Source: Inhella crocodyli (GTDB lineage Bacteria; Pseudomonadota; Gammaproteobacteria; Burkholderiales; Burkholderiaceae_C). From it: 64,000 nucleotides of DNA. This document shows positions 1 to 8,558 of this stretch, in pieces (positions within the stretch are counted from its first letter, which is position 1; each line of letters starts with the position of its first letter). The notes beneath the pieces were generated by a model. That model made no database searches and was not told the origin of the DNA. It was given only the letters and a program-made list of their open reading frames with translations. A program made the position numbers and the translations under genes. The DNA lies in the NCBI RefSeq assembly GCF_004004565.1, contig NZ_SACM01000002.1:62001-126000 (forward strand). The letters are read 5' to 3'.

Positions 1-97
1 GTTCCAGTTGCTGGGCTTCTTGGGCTTGCACGTGCCCGGCGGCCAGGCCGCCAAAGGCGACGGCCAGGGCGGCACAAAGACGGGTGGGATGACGCAT
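1..97 (-). CDS. Exported protein, N-terminus only; possible TonB-dependent receptor
   Basis: The reverse strand opens with ATG at 97 and runs off the left edge after 32 codons. The visible part is a signal peptide: a basic start (MRHPTRL), a hydrophobic Ala/Leu/Val stretch, and a likely cleavage after VQA before QEAQQLE. This N-terminus resembles many proteobacterial TonB-dependent receptors, whose mature protein begins with a short acidic stretch before the TonB box, but the diagnostic plug domain lies outside the window. Export is well supported; the receptor identity is only a guess. An AGCGCGAGG purine tract precedes the start at a rather long spacing. Confidence 0.5.
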   Translation of the reverse strand, partial: MRHPTRLCAALAVAFGGLAAGHVQAQEAQQLE

Positions 98-131
98 GGA
101 GACAGTACCTCGCGCTGAATGGGTTGATCGA

Positions 132-168
132 GTGCGAATCCCCGCCCGTAACGGCGTGAAATTCGCAC
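132..168. promoter_or_regulatory. Inverted repeat GTGCGAAT-N21-ATTCGCAC
   Basis: Perfect 8-base arms (132-139 and 161-168) lie 35-70 bases upstream of the start of the exported protein at the left edge. The arms are far apart for a terminator, and no T-run follows on either strand. An operator or an mRNA leader structure is possible. I see nothing else interpretable between 98 and 300. Confidence 0.25.
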
Positions 169-300
169 GTGGCGCGCATTCTTGGCAGGTACCCCTGCGG
201 TATCGAAGGTCATCGATTTGGGTGTAGCGCAAATGCGTCGCGCGTATCCCCTGGTTGCAAAAACGCGAGGCGCGTTGCATTTCCTTCGTGCTAGCTCCCA

Positions 301-329
301 GAAACGACAACGCCGCCCGGAGGCGGCGT
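301..329 (-). terminator. Rho-independent terminator of the small periplasmic protein gene
   Basis: The 8-base stem ACGCCGCC/GGCGGCGT (310-317 and 322-329) with a CGGA loop is followed, in the reverse direction, by TTGTCGTTT. It sits about 25 bases past the stop of the reverse-strand gene at 353. The T-tract is interrupted, so strength is uncertain. Confidence 0.6.
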
Positions 330-352
330 GGTAGACGACCCAGGAAGGTGGC

Positions 353-652
353 TTACTTGGTCTTGGCGGGCGCCTTGCCAGCGGCCGTCGGGTTGGCGGC
401 CAGGGCGGCGGCCGGGTCGAGGCTGGCCACGTAGCTGGTGTACTGCTGCTCGGTGCAGGCCAACTGCTTGCCCGGCTTGGCTTCGCCGCGCAGCTTGCCC
501 TGGTGGTACTGGAACTGGAACTCGTTGGCGCCGCTGACCACCACCTTCGGGGCGTTCTGGGCGGCGCAGGCGCTGCGCAGTTGCTTGTCGGCCGGGGCGG
601 TGGCCAGGGCGAGTGCGGGGGTCAGGGCGAGGGCGAGCAGGGCGAATTTCAT
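353..652 (-). CDS. Small exported protein of unknown function
   Basis: A 99-residue protein. The first 20 residues form a signal peptide (MKFALLALALTPALALA, cleavage probably before TAPADK). The start at 652 was chosen over upstream in-frame codons because AAGGAAG precedes it at good spacing and the signal peptide begins there. The mature part holds two cysteines (SACAAQ and QLACTEQQY) that could form a disulfide, a Gly/Gln-rich middle, and a Lys/Ala-rich tail ending KAPAKTK. I do not recognise the family. It is a single-gene unit flanked by a terminator and transcribed away from the acyl-CoA dehydrogenase gene. Confidence 0.75.
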   Translation of the reverse strand: MKFALLALALTPALALATAPADKQLRSACAAQNAPKVVVSGANEFQFQYHQGKLRGEAKPGKQLACTEQQYTSYVASLDPAAALAANPTAAGKAPAKTK

Positions 653-906
653 GACGGACTTCCTTGAAACGGGGCGGTGCGCGGGGCCAGCCGGAACAGC
701 GTGAGAGGTACGGTCCGCGCGAATCTCCAGCTTAGCCAGGGCCATCGGGCTTGAACAGGCGGGAATCCCGGGTTTCCGGGGGGTGGGCGGTGTGCACAAG
801 TGCACGCAGCGGGCGCCCAGGACATTGCAACCGTTGCATCGCCAGGGCGCCGAGTGGCGGGCAAACCCCGGGAATTGGCGTGGGTGCCTCGGTGCAGGAT
901 GGGGGC

Positions 907-2088
907 ATGCTGCCCTTGTTCCCTTCGCCCTGGTTGCGCGACGACCACCAAGCCCTGGCCGACGCGGCCGCGCGCTTGTTTGCCGAACGCTGGGTGCCGC
1001 AAACCGCGGCCTGGCGGGCGGCCGGCCGCGTGCCGCGCGAGGTCTGGCGCGAAGCGGGGGCCCAGGGTCTGCTGTGCGCCGCCATGCCCGAGGCCTATGG
1101 CGGGGCCGGGGGCGACTTCGGGCACGAGGCCGTGATCGCGCTGGAGCAGGCCAAGGCCAACATCAGCGCTTTCGGCGGCGGCCTGCACTCGGCCATCGTG
1201 GCCCCGTACCTGTTGCACCACGGCACCGAGGCGCAAAGGCAGCGCTGGCTGCCTCGCATGGCCACGGGTGAATTGATCACCGCCATCGCCATGACCGAGC
1301 CGGGCGCCGGCTCCGACTTGCAGGGCGTGCGCACCGTGGCCCGCCGCGAGGCCGATGCGTACGTGCTGAGCGGCAGCAAGATCTTCATCACCAACGGCCA
1401 GAACGCCCAGGGCGTGATCGTGGTCTGCAAGACCGACCCGACCCAGGGGGCCAAAGGCACCTCGCTGCTGTTCGTCGAGGTGGAAGACGCCCAAGGGAAC
1501 CTGACGCCGGGCTTCTCGCGCGGTCGCAACCTCGACAAGATCGGCATGCACGGGCAAGACACCTCGGAGCTGTTCTTCGACGGCGTTCGCGTGCCGGTTG
1601 ACAACCTCATCGGTGGCGTGGAGGGCCAGGGCTTCTTCCAGCTGATGAACGAGCTGCCCCAGGAGCGCCTGCTCATCGCCGTGCAGGCCATGGGCGGCAT
1701 GGAGCGCGGCCTGGCCGAGGCCCTGAAGTACACGCAAGAGCGCCAGGCCTTCGGCAAGCGCATCTGGGACTTCCAGAACACCCGCTTTCAGCTGGCCGAG
1801 GTGCAGGCCCAGGTGCTGGCGGCGCGCAGCTTCGTGGACCAGGCCATCGCGGCGCACCTGGCGGGCCAGTTGGACGCCGCGCGCGCGGCGCTGCTCAAGA
1901 GCTGGATCACCGACCTGCAGTGCCAGGTGCTGGACGTGTGCCTGCAGCTGCACGGCGGCTACGGCTACATGATGGAGTACCCCATCGCCGAACTGTGGGC
2001 CGACGCGCGCGTGGCGCGCATCTACGGCGGCAGCAACGAAATCATGAAAGAGCTGGCCTCGCGCTCCATGGGAGGGCGTGCGCCATGA
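907..2088 (+). CDS. Acyl-CoA dehydrogenase, long-chain/isovaleryl-like catalytic layout
   Basis: A 393-residue flavoprotein that oxidises acyl-CoA to 2-enoyl-CoA, passing electrons to ETF. The usual N-terminal helical, middle beta ([11 protein letters not shown] at 130-140) and C-terminal helical domains are all present. The classical MCAD base in YEGT is absent here ([11 protein letters not shown]). A Glu at about residue 266 in [19 protein letters not shown] aligns with the helix-G base of LCAD and isovaleryl-CoA dehydrogenase, so the enzyme should be active with that geometry. ATG at 907 gives a family-typical length. The stop overlaps the thiolase start by four bases (ATGA), so the two are co-translated in fatty-acid or branched acyl degradation. 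The exact substrate is unknown. Confidence 0.9.
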   Translation: MLPLFPSPWLRDDHQALADAAARLFAERWVPQTAAWRAAGRVPREVWREAGAQGLLCAAMPEAYGGAGGDFGHEAVIALEQAKANISAFGGGLHSAIVAPYLLHHGTEAQRQRWLPRMATGELITAIAMTEPGAGSDLQGVRTVARREADAYVLSGSKIFITNGQNAQGVIVVCKTDPTQGAKGTSLLFVEVEDAQGNLTPGFSRGRNLDKIGMHGQDTSELFFDGVRVPVDNLIGGVEGQGFFQLMNELPQERLLIAVQAMGGMERGLAEALKYTQERQAFGKRIWDFQNTRFQLAEVQAQVLAARSFVDQAIAAHLAGQLDAARAALLKSWITDLQCQVLDVCLQLHGGYGYMMEYPIAELWADARVARIYGGSNEIMKELASRSMGGRAP

Positions 2089-3302
2089 GGACCGCCCCCG
2101 ACGCCTACATCGTCGACGCCGTGCGCACGCCGCGGGGACGCGGCAAGGCCGAGGTCGGCGCCTTGAGCGGGCTCACGCCGCTGTGGCTGCTGCGCGGCGT
2201 GCTGCAGGGCCTGCAGCGGCGCCTGGATTTGGACACCGCGCAGGTGGACGACGTGGTGATCGGCTGCGTCACGCCCGTGGGCGAGCAGGGCGGCTGCATC
2301 GCGCGCACCGCGGTGCTGGACGCCGGCTGGGCGCGCAGCGTGGCGGGGCTCACGCAGTCGCGCTTTTGCGCCTCGGGCCTGGAGAGCGTGAACCTGGCCG
2401 CCGCCAAGGTGGCCAGTGGATTCGAAAGCCTGGTGGTGGCGGGTGGCGTGGAGAGCATGAGCCGCGTGCCCATGGGCAGCGACGGCGGCGCCTGGCTGCA
2501 CGACGCCCGCGTCGTCGAGTCGCTGGGCCTGGTGCCCCAGGGCATCAGCGCCGACCTGATCGCCACGCGCGAGGGCTTCACGCGCGCGCAACTCGACGCC
2601 TACGCCGTGCAAAGCCAGCAACGCGCCGCGGCGGCGCAGGCCGCGGGTCGCTTCTCGCGCAGCCTGCTGCCGGTGCACGACGAGACCGGTGCACTGGTGC
2701 TGGACCGCGACGAAATCGTCCGGGGTGACGCCACCGTCGAAGGCTTGGCCTCGCTCAAGCCGTCGTTTGCCGCGCTGGGCGCGCAGGGCTTGGACGCCCG
2801 GGCCCTGGCACGGTTTCCCGACACCCCGACCATTCAGCACCTGCACCACGCGGGCAACAGCTCGGGCATCGTCGACGGCGCCGCCGCCGTGCTGGTGGCC
2901 AATGCCGCCGGTTTGGCCGCCTCGGGCCTGCGGGCCCGCGCCCGCATCCGGGCGCTGGCCGTGACCGGCAGCGACCCGACCTTGATGCTCACCGGTCCGA
3001 CACCGGCCGTGCAAAAGGCGCTGGCCCAGGCGGGCATGTCCGCCAGCGACATCGATTTGTGGGAAATCAACGAAGCCTTCGCCGTGGTGCCCCTGCAGAC
3101 GCAGCGCGCGCTTAACCTTGACCCGGCGAAGGTCAACGTCAACGGCGGGGCCATCGCGCTGGGGCACCCTTTGGGTGCAACCGGTTCCATGTTGTTGGCG
3201 ACGGTCTTGGACGAGTTGGAGCGGCGCGACGAAAGCTGCGCCTGCGTGACTTTGTGCGTCGGCGGTGGCATGGGCATCGCCACGGTGGTCGAACGTGTGT
3301 AA
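2085..3302 (+). CDS. Thiolase (acetyl-CoA C-acyltransferase)
   Basis: A 405-residue thiolase performing CoA-dependent cleavage (or condensation) of 3-ketoacyl-CoA. The nucleophilic Cys is at about 95 in [11 protein letters not shown]. The catalytic His is in [15 protein letters not shown] and the second catalytic Cys in [11 protein letters not shown] near the C-terminus; NEAFA is also present. All expected catalytic elements are intact. It starts inside the stop of the acyl-CoA dehydrogenase, so the pair probably provides the first and last steps of one beta-oxidation route. No hydratase or hydroxyacyl-CoA dehydrogenase is in the window, so those steps must come from elsewhere. FadA-, FadI- or PhaA-type specificity cannot be told by eye. 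Confidence 0.93.
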   Translation: MRTAPDAYIVDAVRTPRGRGKAEVGALSGLTPLWLLRGVLQGLQRRLDLDTAQVDDVVIGCVTPVGEQGGCIARTAVLDAGWARSVAGLTQSRFCASGLESVNLAAAKVASGFESLVVAGGVESMSRVPMGSDGGAWLHDARVVESLGLVPQGISADLIATREGFTRAQLDAYAVQSQQRAAAAQAAGRFSRSLLPVHDETGALVLDRDEIVRGDATVEGLASLKPSFAALGAQGLDARALARFPDTPTIQHLHHAGNSSGIVDGAAAVLVANAAGLAASGLRARARIRALAVTGSDPTLMLTGPTPAVQKALAQAGMSASDIDLWEINEAFAVVPLQTQRALNLDPAKVNVNGGAIALGHPLGATGSMLLATVLDELERRDESCACVTLCVGGGMGIATVVERV

Positions 3303-3371
3303 ACCTATTGGGTTTGCGAATTTGGGTGCCCCCTGGGGGCCGCCAGTGTTTGGGTTTTGGAGGACCTGTTC

Positions 3372-4925
3372 ATGAACAACTTCACCGTCGCCGCCCGCCT
3401 GTGGTTCATGGTGACCCTGTTTGCCGCCGTGATCCTGGTCGGCTCGCTGATCGGCATCGGGGGCACCCGCATGGGGGCCCAGGCGGCCGAGCAGATCTAC
3501 AAGGACCAGACGGTGCCGGCCGGCTTGATGAGCGAGGTCGAGTCCAAGTTGTTGAACAACCGCCTGCACATCGCCGCGGCCCTGCAGACGCCCAAGGACG
3601 AGGTGATCCAGGACTCGTTGAAGTCGATCGACGCCGGCCGCAAGGAAATCGACGTCCTGCTCAAGCAGTTCGACGCCATTCCCCGCTCGCCCGACATGGA
3701 GGGCTACTACGGCGAGTTCAAAAAAGCCTTGGGTGCCTACCGCAAGGACGCCCTGGAACCTTCGATCCAAATGCTGAAGGACTTCGACCTGGTCGAGCTG
3801 AAGTCGATCGTGGTGAAGGTCGCCCGTCCGAAATTCGCCGAGGTGAAGAAGCAATTGGATGCCATGCGCGTGCTCAACGAGACCGAAGCGCGCACCGCGT
3901 TTGAAGAGGCCGAGTCGCGCTACAAGAAGATGGTCACCGGCGTGGTCATCGCGGTGGGCATCGCCTTCGTGGGCGTGTTCTTGTACGGCCGGATGCTGGT
4001 GAGCAGCATCGTCAAGCCGCTGAACCAGGCCGTGGACCTGGCCGAGCGCGTGGCCGCTGGCGACCTGACCTCCGACGTGGAGACCCACGGCCGCGACGAA
4101 CTGGCCCGCCTGATGGGCGCGCTGCAGGGCATGAACCAGAGCCTGGCCGAGATGGTGCAGCGCGTGCGCAGCGCCGCCGACTCGATCGCTACCGGCTCGG
4201 CCGAGATCGCCACGGGCAACGCCGACTTGAGCCAGCGCACCGAAGAGCAAGCCAGCAACCTGCAGCAAACCGCCGCCTCGATGGAACAACTGGCCGCCAC
4301 GGTGCGCCAGAACGCCGACAGCGCGCGCCAAGCCGACCAGGTGGCCAACGGCGCCAGCGGCTCGGCCATGCAGGGCGGCGAGGTGGTGACCCGCGTGGTC
4401 GACACCATGCAGGCCATCAGCAGCAACTCCAAGCGCATTGCCGACATCATTGGCGTCATCGACGGCATCGCCTTCCAGACCAACATCCTGGCCTTGAACG
4501 CCGCCGTGGAAGCGGCGCGGGCGGGCGAGAGCGGCCGCGGCTTCGCCGTGGTGGCCGGCGAGGTGCGCAACCTGGCCGGTCGCTCGGCCGAAGCGGCGCG
4601 CGAGATCAAGACCCTGATCAGCCAAAGCGTGGAGACCGTCGAGTCCGGTGGCCGCCAGGCCAACGAGGCGGGCAACTCGATGGGCGACATCGTGCAGCGC
4701 GTGCAGCAGGTGACCACCCTGATCAGCGAGATCTCCACGGCCTCGAACGAGCAAACGCAGGGCATCGAGATGGTGCGCGAGTCGGTCAGCCAGCTCGACC
4801 AGGTCACGCAGGCCAACGCCGCCTTGGTCGAGGAATCGGCCGCCGCCGCGGAGAGCCTGCGCGTGCAGGCCGCCCAGCTGGTGGAGGTGGTGGCCACCTT
4901 CCGCCTGCCCCGCGGCATGGAGTGA
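3372..4925 (+). CDS. Methyl-accepting chemotaxis protein
   Basis: A 517-residue transmembrane chemoreceptor. TM1 is at about 11-30, followed by a periplasmic, mostly helical sensor of about 155 residues (four-helix-bundle type), TM2 at 188-207 and HAMP at about 208-262. The long cytoplasmic coiled coil has its hairpin tip near [20 protein letters not shown], the hallmark CheA/CheW contact region. Gln/Glu-rich stretches such as [16 protein letters not shown] look like methylation sites. There is no C-terminal NWETF-type pentapeptide (it ends RLPRGME). The start at 3372 follows GGAGGA at ideal spacing. The ligand is unknown. A strong terminator follows, so it is transcribed alone. Confidence 0.92.
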   Translation: MNNFTVAARLWFMVTLFAAVILVGSLIGIGGTRMGAQAAEQIYKDQTVPAGLMSEVESKLLNNRLHIAAALQTPKDEVIQDSLKSIDAGRKEIDVLLKQFDAIPRSPDMEGYYGEFKKALGAYRKDALEPSIQMLKDFDLVELKSIVVKVARPKFAEVKKQLDAMRVLNETEARTAFEEAESRYKKMVTGVVIAVGIAFVGVFLYGRMLVSSIVKPLNQAVDLAERVAAGDLTSDVETHGRDELARLMGALQGMNQSLAEMVQRVRSAADSIATGSAEIATGNADLSQRTEEQASNLQQTAASMEQLAATVRQNADSARQADQVANGASGSAMQGGEVVTRVVDTMQAISSNSKRIADIIGVIDGIAFQTNILALNAAVEAARAGESGRGFAVVAGEVRNLAGRSAEAAREIKTLISQSVETVESGGRQANEAGNSMGDIVQRVQQVTTLISEISTASNEQTQGIEMVRESVSQLDQVTQANAALVEESAAAAESLRVQAAQLVEVVATFRLPRGME

Positions 4926-4970
4926 CCGCGCGGGGGGCGCCCACGGCGCCCCTGACCTTCGGGTGCAGCA

Positions 4971-5004
4971 ACGAAGCCGGCTACAACGCCGGCTTCGTCG
5001 CTTT
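4971..5004 (+). terminator. Rho-independent terminator of the chemoreceptor gene
   Basis: An 11-base stem (ACGAAGCCGGC at 4971-4981 with GCCGGCTTCGT at 4988-4998) and a six-base loop is followed by CGCTTT. It lies 45 bases past the chemoreceptor stop and ends just before the Shine-Dalgarno of the next gene. Confidence 0.75.
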
Positions 5005-5016
5005 CGGAGCCCTGCC

Positions 5017-5649
5017 TTGATCCGCCTTCACCACAGCAACAGCAGCGCCGCCATGGCGCCGCACATCGTCCTGGAGGAGCTGGGTCTGCCGTTCGAGTTG
5101 GTGCCGGTGGACACGGCGACCGGCGCGCACCGGCAGGCCCCCTACCTGCGCTTGAACCCGAACGGCGTGATCCCGACGCTGGAAGACGGCGAGCTCGTGC
5201 TGTACGAGACCGTGGCCATCTTGATGCACCTGGCCGACACGCACCCCGAGGGCGGATTGCTGCCGGCCATGGGCACACCCGAGCGGGCGCAGGCCATGAA
5301 GTGGCTGATTTGGAGCACCAACACCCTGCAGGCCACGCTGATCGCCTACTTCTACCCGGAGCGCTGGGCCCCGGACCATCCGGCCGAGGTGAAGGCCACG
5401 GTGCAGGCGCGCATCCGCCCCATGCTGCAGCAGCTGGACGAGGTGCTGGCCGACGGACGCCCCTGGTTCATGGGCGCGGCTTTTTCGCTGGTGGACGTGA
5501 TGGTCTTCATGCTCAGCCGCTGGACGCGGCACTTCGACGACCACCCGGCCCGCGGCTTCCCCCACCTGGGGCCCTACCTGCAGCGCGTGCTGGCCCGGCC
5601 GGCGGTGCAGCGGGTGTTCGCGCGCGAAGGGCTGCAGCCCTTCGTCTGA
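5017..5649 (+). CDS. Glutathione S-transferase family protein
   Basis: A 210-residue two-domain GST. The N-terminal thioredoxin-like half carries HHSNSSAAMAPHIVLEELG (Ser-type active site, as in beta and theta GSTs), the cis-Pro loop NGVIPTLEDG and the glutathione gamma-Glu contact YETVAI. The C-terminal half is all helical, with SLVDVMVFML as the conserved N-capping box. A TTG start at 5017 is preferred: GGAG lies eight bases upstream and the product begins (M)IRLHHSNSS like relatives. A longer reading from 4963 would pass through the chemoreceptor terminator and add an unrelated Arg-rich stretch. The substrate is unknown; glutathione supply is encoded by gshA and gshB in this window. Confidence 0.85.
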   Translation: MIRLHHSNSSAAMAPHIVLEELGLPFELVPVDTATGAHRQAPYLRLNPNGVIPTLEDGELVLYETVAILMHLADTHPEGGLLPAMGTPERAQAMKWLIWSTNTLQATLIAYFYPERWAPDHPAEVKATVQARIRPMLQQLDEVLADGRPWFMGAAFSLVDVMVFMLSRWTRHFDDHPARGFPHLGPYLQRVLARPAVQRVFAREGLQPFV

Positions 5650-5653
5650 AGCC

Positions 5654-6718
5654 TCAGGCGCGAGGCCGCAGCACGCTCAGCGCGGCCACGCGCTGCAGCA
5701 TCTCGCGGTCGTTCCAGGGCTTCTTGAAGATGCCGTAGAGGCCCTTGGCGTCGTGCACCTGGGCGTGCAGGGCCTCGTGGCCGGTGATGGCCACGATGGG
5801 CAAGTTCTCGGTGCGCAGGTCGCCGCTGACGTGGGCGATCAGCTCGAAGCCGTCCATCTCCGGCATCTCGAGGTCGGTGATCATCACGGCGAACCATTGC
5901 TGACCGATGGCCTCCAAGGCCTCTTGGCCGTGACGGGCCACGGTGACCGCGTAGCCGTTGCTGGTCAGCAGCTTGCCCAGCTTGGCGCGCACCACGGCGG
6001 AATCGTCCACGATGAGGATGGGCGTCGGGCCGGCGGCGGGCGCGGCGGGGCTGTCCACGCGGTCGCTGGCGCGGCGCCGCGGCAGCAGCAGCGCGCTGTC
6101 GGCGTCCGGGGTCGCCGGCCGGTCGTCCGCACGGCGGCGGGGCGGGGCGTCGGCGGCGGGGGTGACCTCGCGCAACAACGGCGATGCAGGTGCCACCGGG
6201 GCGCTGGGGCTCAAGTAGGGCGTGACGGCCGGGCCGAGGTCCATCGGCTCGGTGGGGCGGTCGTCCCACGCCCCGGGCACGGTCGGGCGGTCGTCCCAGG
6301 CGCCGGGCACCGTGGCCGGGTGATCGTCGTCGAACAGGGGCTTGGCCGGTGCCGTTTCCGCCGGCGCGGCCGGTGGTACGGGGGCGGGCGCAGCCACGGC
6401 CGCCGATGGCGCTGCGGGCGCCGGGGCGACCTCGGCCGCTGGCACCGGCACGGGGGCGGGCGCCGGCGCGAAGGGGCTGGGCATGGGCGTGCGCGGCAAA
6501 TCGGGGCGCACGGGCGGCAAGGCGGCGCGCTGGGTGCCGTCGGGCCGGTGCGTGCTTTCGGGCCGGCGGCCGGGGCCGAGCAGGTCGTTGCGGCTGTGCG
6601 ACCAGTGGTCGTCTTTGTTCGAGCGGGCGGCGATCAGCACCACCACGATGGCCAGGGGCACCAGCAGCAGCAAGGGCAGCATGTACTCGCTGAGCAGGGC
6701 GGGCAGGTCAAAGTGCAT
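5654..6718 (-). CDS. Membrane-anchored response regulator with Pro/Ala-rich linker
   Basis: A 354-residue protein of unusual build. It has a short N-terminus, one transmembrane segment (about 13-31), a juxtamembrane basic region, and roughly 190 residues of low-complexity Pro/Ala-rich linker. The linker holds two consecutive copies of a VPGAWDDRP unit (about 137-155) and two RRRA(D/S)DR basic patches. A C-terminal CheY-like receiver occupies 232-350. Receiver residues are intact: acidic pair in IVDDS, phospho-acceptor Asp near 282 in MITDLEMPEMDG, Thr in AITGH and Lys in FKKPW. There is no output domain, so signalling must be by protein contact at the membrane. The linker also resembles that of FimV- or ZipA-like proteins. 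The partner is unknown. Confidence 0.8.
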   Translation of the reverse strand: MHFDLPALLSEYMLPLLLLVPLAIVVVLIAARSNKDDHWSHSRNDLLGPGRRPESTHRPDGTQRAALPPVRPDLPRTPMPSPFAPAPAPVPVPAAEVAPAPAAPSAAVAAPAPVPPAAPAETAPAKPLFDDDHPATVPGAWDDRPTVPGAWDDRPTEPMDLGPAVTPYLSPSAPVAPASPLLREVTPAADAPPRRRADDRPATPDADSALLLPRRRASDRVDSPAAPAAGPTPILIVDDSAVVRAKLGKLLTSNGYAVTVARHGQEALEAIGQQWFAVMITDLEMPEMDGFELIAHVSGDLRTENLPIVAITGHEALHAQVHDAKGLYGIFKKPWNDREMLQRVAALSVLRPRA

Positions 6719-6786
6719 GTCGGGCTCCGGGGTGGCGCAGGGTCGGCGCTGGCGCTGGCAAGGGCGGTCGCAAGGGGCCGCTCACT

Positions 6787-8487
6787 CTATCGGGACTGGG
6801 ACGCGCTGGCCCCTTGGGACAAGCGCTGGGGCCGCCGGGGCCGCTCGGGCGTGGGCAGCACGCGGCCTTGCGCCTGGGCGGGCGGGCGCAGGCCCAGCAC
6901 GGCGGCCAGGGTCGGGGCGATGTCGACCACCTGCACCGGGGTGTCGATGCGGGCGCTGCCGCCCCACCAGCTGGGGCCCCACATCAAGATGGGCACGTGC
7001 TGGTCGTAGGCGTGGGGCGTGCCGTGCGAGGCACCGTTGGGCCGGCTCGACGCGATCCACCCAGGCGCCAGGGTCACGGCCACCGGGGCGCTGCGCGCCG
7101 GGTGCCAGCTCAAGCGGTGGGCGGCCAAGAAGGGCTGGTCGGCGCGCGGGGGCACGCTGCCGGCCAGTTCGGTCCGCGTGTTGGCGTCGGCGATGCCCTC
7201 GAGGCCGCGCAGGAAAGCCGCAGCGGCCTCGTACACCGTTTGCGGGTTCAGCCCGGCCTTGGCGATGGCGGCCTCGTCCAACAACACGCCACCGGCCGAA
7301 GAGTGCGTGGCCATCTTGGGCAGACCGAAGCGGTCCTGCAGGTCGGCGTTGAGCGCCGACAGCACCAGGCTGGTCGACAGGCGCCCTCCGGGCAGCCCTT
7401 GTTGGCGCCGCCATTCGGCGGTGTCGCCGAAGCCGTGGTCGGCGGTCAGCACCAGCACGTAGCGGTCGGGGCCCACTTTCGCGTCGAGGTCGCGGAAGAA
7501 GGCGCCGAGCAGGCGGTCCAGGTGCAGCAGGTGGTCGTGGGCCATCCGCGACTCGGGGCCGAAGGCGTGGCTGACGTAGTCGTGCGCCGACAGGCTGATG
7601 CTGAGCAGGTCGGGCACGGCGTCGGCCCCCAACTGCTCGTGGTCGATCGCGGCGCGGGCGAAGTCCAGGGTCAACTGGTCGCCAAACGGCGAGGTCAGCA
7701 GATCGGTGTAGTAGCGGGGGCCAGGCTCTGTTTGGTTGGCGCCCATGGTGGCCGGCAGCGCGCGACCGAAGCCGGCGATGCTCATCCAAGGCTGGTTGTC
7801 GGGCGCACTCTGGGCGTAGGCCGATTCGGGCAGCAGCGGCTTCCACACGGCGCCCCACAGGGCGTCCGCGGGGCGGCGGGCGTTGAAGGCGTTGACCCAG
7901 GCCGGGTGGGCGGCCATGTAATAGGTGCTCGAGGTGAAGCGACCGTTCTCGGTGCGGTACATGTAGGCCGTGCCGCGGTGGCCGGCCGGCAGGATGGCCC
8001 CGCGGTCTTTGCCCGAGATGCCGATGACCTTGGCGGCCGGTTGCCCTTGGCGGAGCACGTCGCCCACGGTCTCGGCCAGCAGGTTCTTGGGGCTGGTGCC
8101 GGCATCGGACGGCGTGCTGCCCCCGTCCAGGTACTGGTGGGCGCGGTCCTCGGTGCAGTACACGTTTTGGCGCGTGAGCGGGTCGATCCACTCGTTGCTG
8201 ATGATGCCGGTGCGCTGGGGGTAGGCGCCGGTGAGCATGGTGGCGTGACCGGCCCCGGTGACCGTGTGGCCGTGGCGGTAGTAAGCCTGGGTGTAGGTGC
8301 GCCCTTGGCGCAGGAAGCGGTTGAACCCGTCCGCCCCGAAGTGCGGGGCCCACTGCTCGATCTGTCGCATGGGCAGCCCGTCGATGGCCATGAACACCAC
8401 CAGGGGCGGGGCCTTGGCCGCAGGCGCAGCGAGGGCCGTGGTGGCGGCCAGTGCCAGGGTGGCGATCAGGGGCAGGCGGCGGGGCAT
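6787..8487 (-). CDS. Periplasmic alkaline phosphatase family protein (PafA-like)
   Basis: A 566-residue exported hydrolase of the alkaline phosphatase/phosphodiesterase superfamily. The signal peptide is MPRRLPLIATLALAATTALA. Metal and nucleophile elements are visible: AIDGLP (first Asp), HTVTGAGHATMLTG with probable Thr nucleophile near 77, SAHDYVSHAFGP, LTADHGF, and SHGTPHAYDQHVPILMWG near the end. Length and motif order match the phosphate-irrepressible PafA-type monoesterases better than PhoA. It probably releases phosphate from organic phosphoesters in the periplasm. The C-terminus is Pro/Arg/Gln-rich. The gene stands between glcF and the membrane response regulator on the same strand, with gaps of 71 and 68 bases. 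Confidence 0.85.
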   Translation of the reverse strand: MPRRLPLIATLALAATTALAAPAAKAPPLVVFMAIDGLPMRQIEQWAPHFGADGFNRFLRQGRTYTQAYYRHGHTVTGAGHATMLTGAYPQRTGIISNEWIDPLTRQNVYCTEDRAHQYLDGGSTPSDAGTSPKNLLAETVGDVLRQGQPAAKVIGISGKDRGAILPAGHRGTAYMYRTENGRFTSSTYYMAAHPAWVNAFNARRPADALWGAVWKPLLPESAYAQSAPDNQPWMSIAGFGRALPATMGANQTEPGPRYYTDLLTSPFGDQLTLDFARAAIDHEQLGADAVPDLLSISLSAHDYVSHAFGPESRMAHDHLLHLDRLLGAFFRDLDAKVGPDRYVLVLTADHGFGDTAEWRRQQGLPGGRLSTSLVLSALNADLQDRFGLPKMATHSSAGGVLLDEAAIAKAGLNPQTVYEAAAAFLRGLEGIADANTRTELAGSVPPRADQPFLAAHRLSWHPARSAPVAVTLAPGWIASSRPNGASHGTPHAYDQHVPILMWGPSWWGGSARIDTPVQVVDIAPTLAAVLGLRPPAQAQGRVLPTPERPRRPQRLSQGASASQSR

Positions 8488-8558
8488 GCGGGTCTCGAAC
8501 GGCAAAACCCTGGATTGTGGGCCGCTGCCGCGCCCTTGGGCGCGCGCCGAAGGCGCTT

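Noticed and set aside
2022-4754. A 910-codon reverse-strand open frame opposite thiolase and chemoreceptor genes
   Set aside because: It is the antisense shadow of GC-rich codons: low-complexity His/Gly/Ala/Gln protein, no domain, while the forward strand carries two complete conserved genes.
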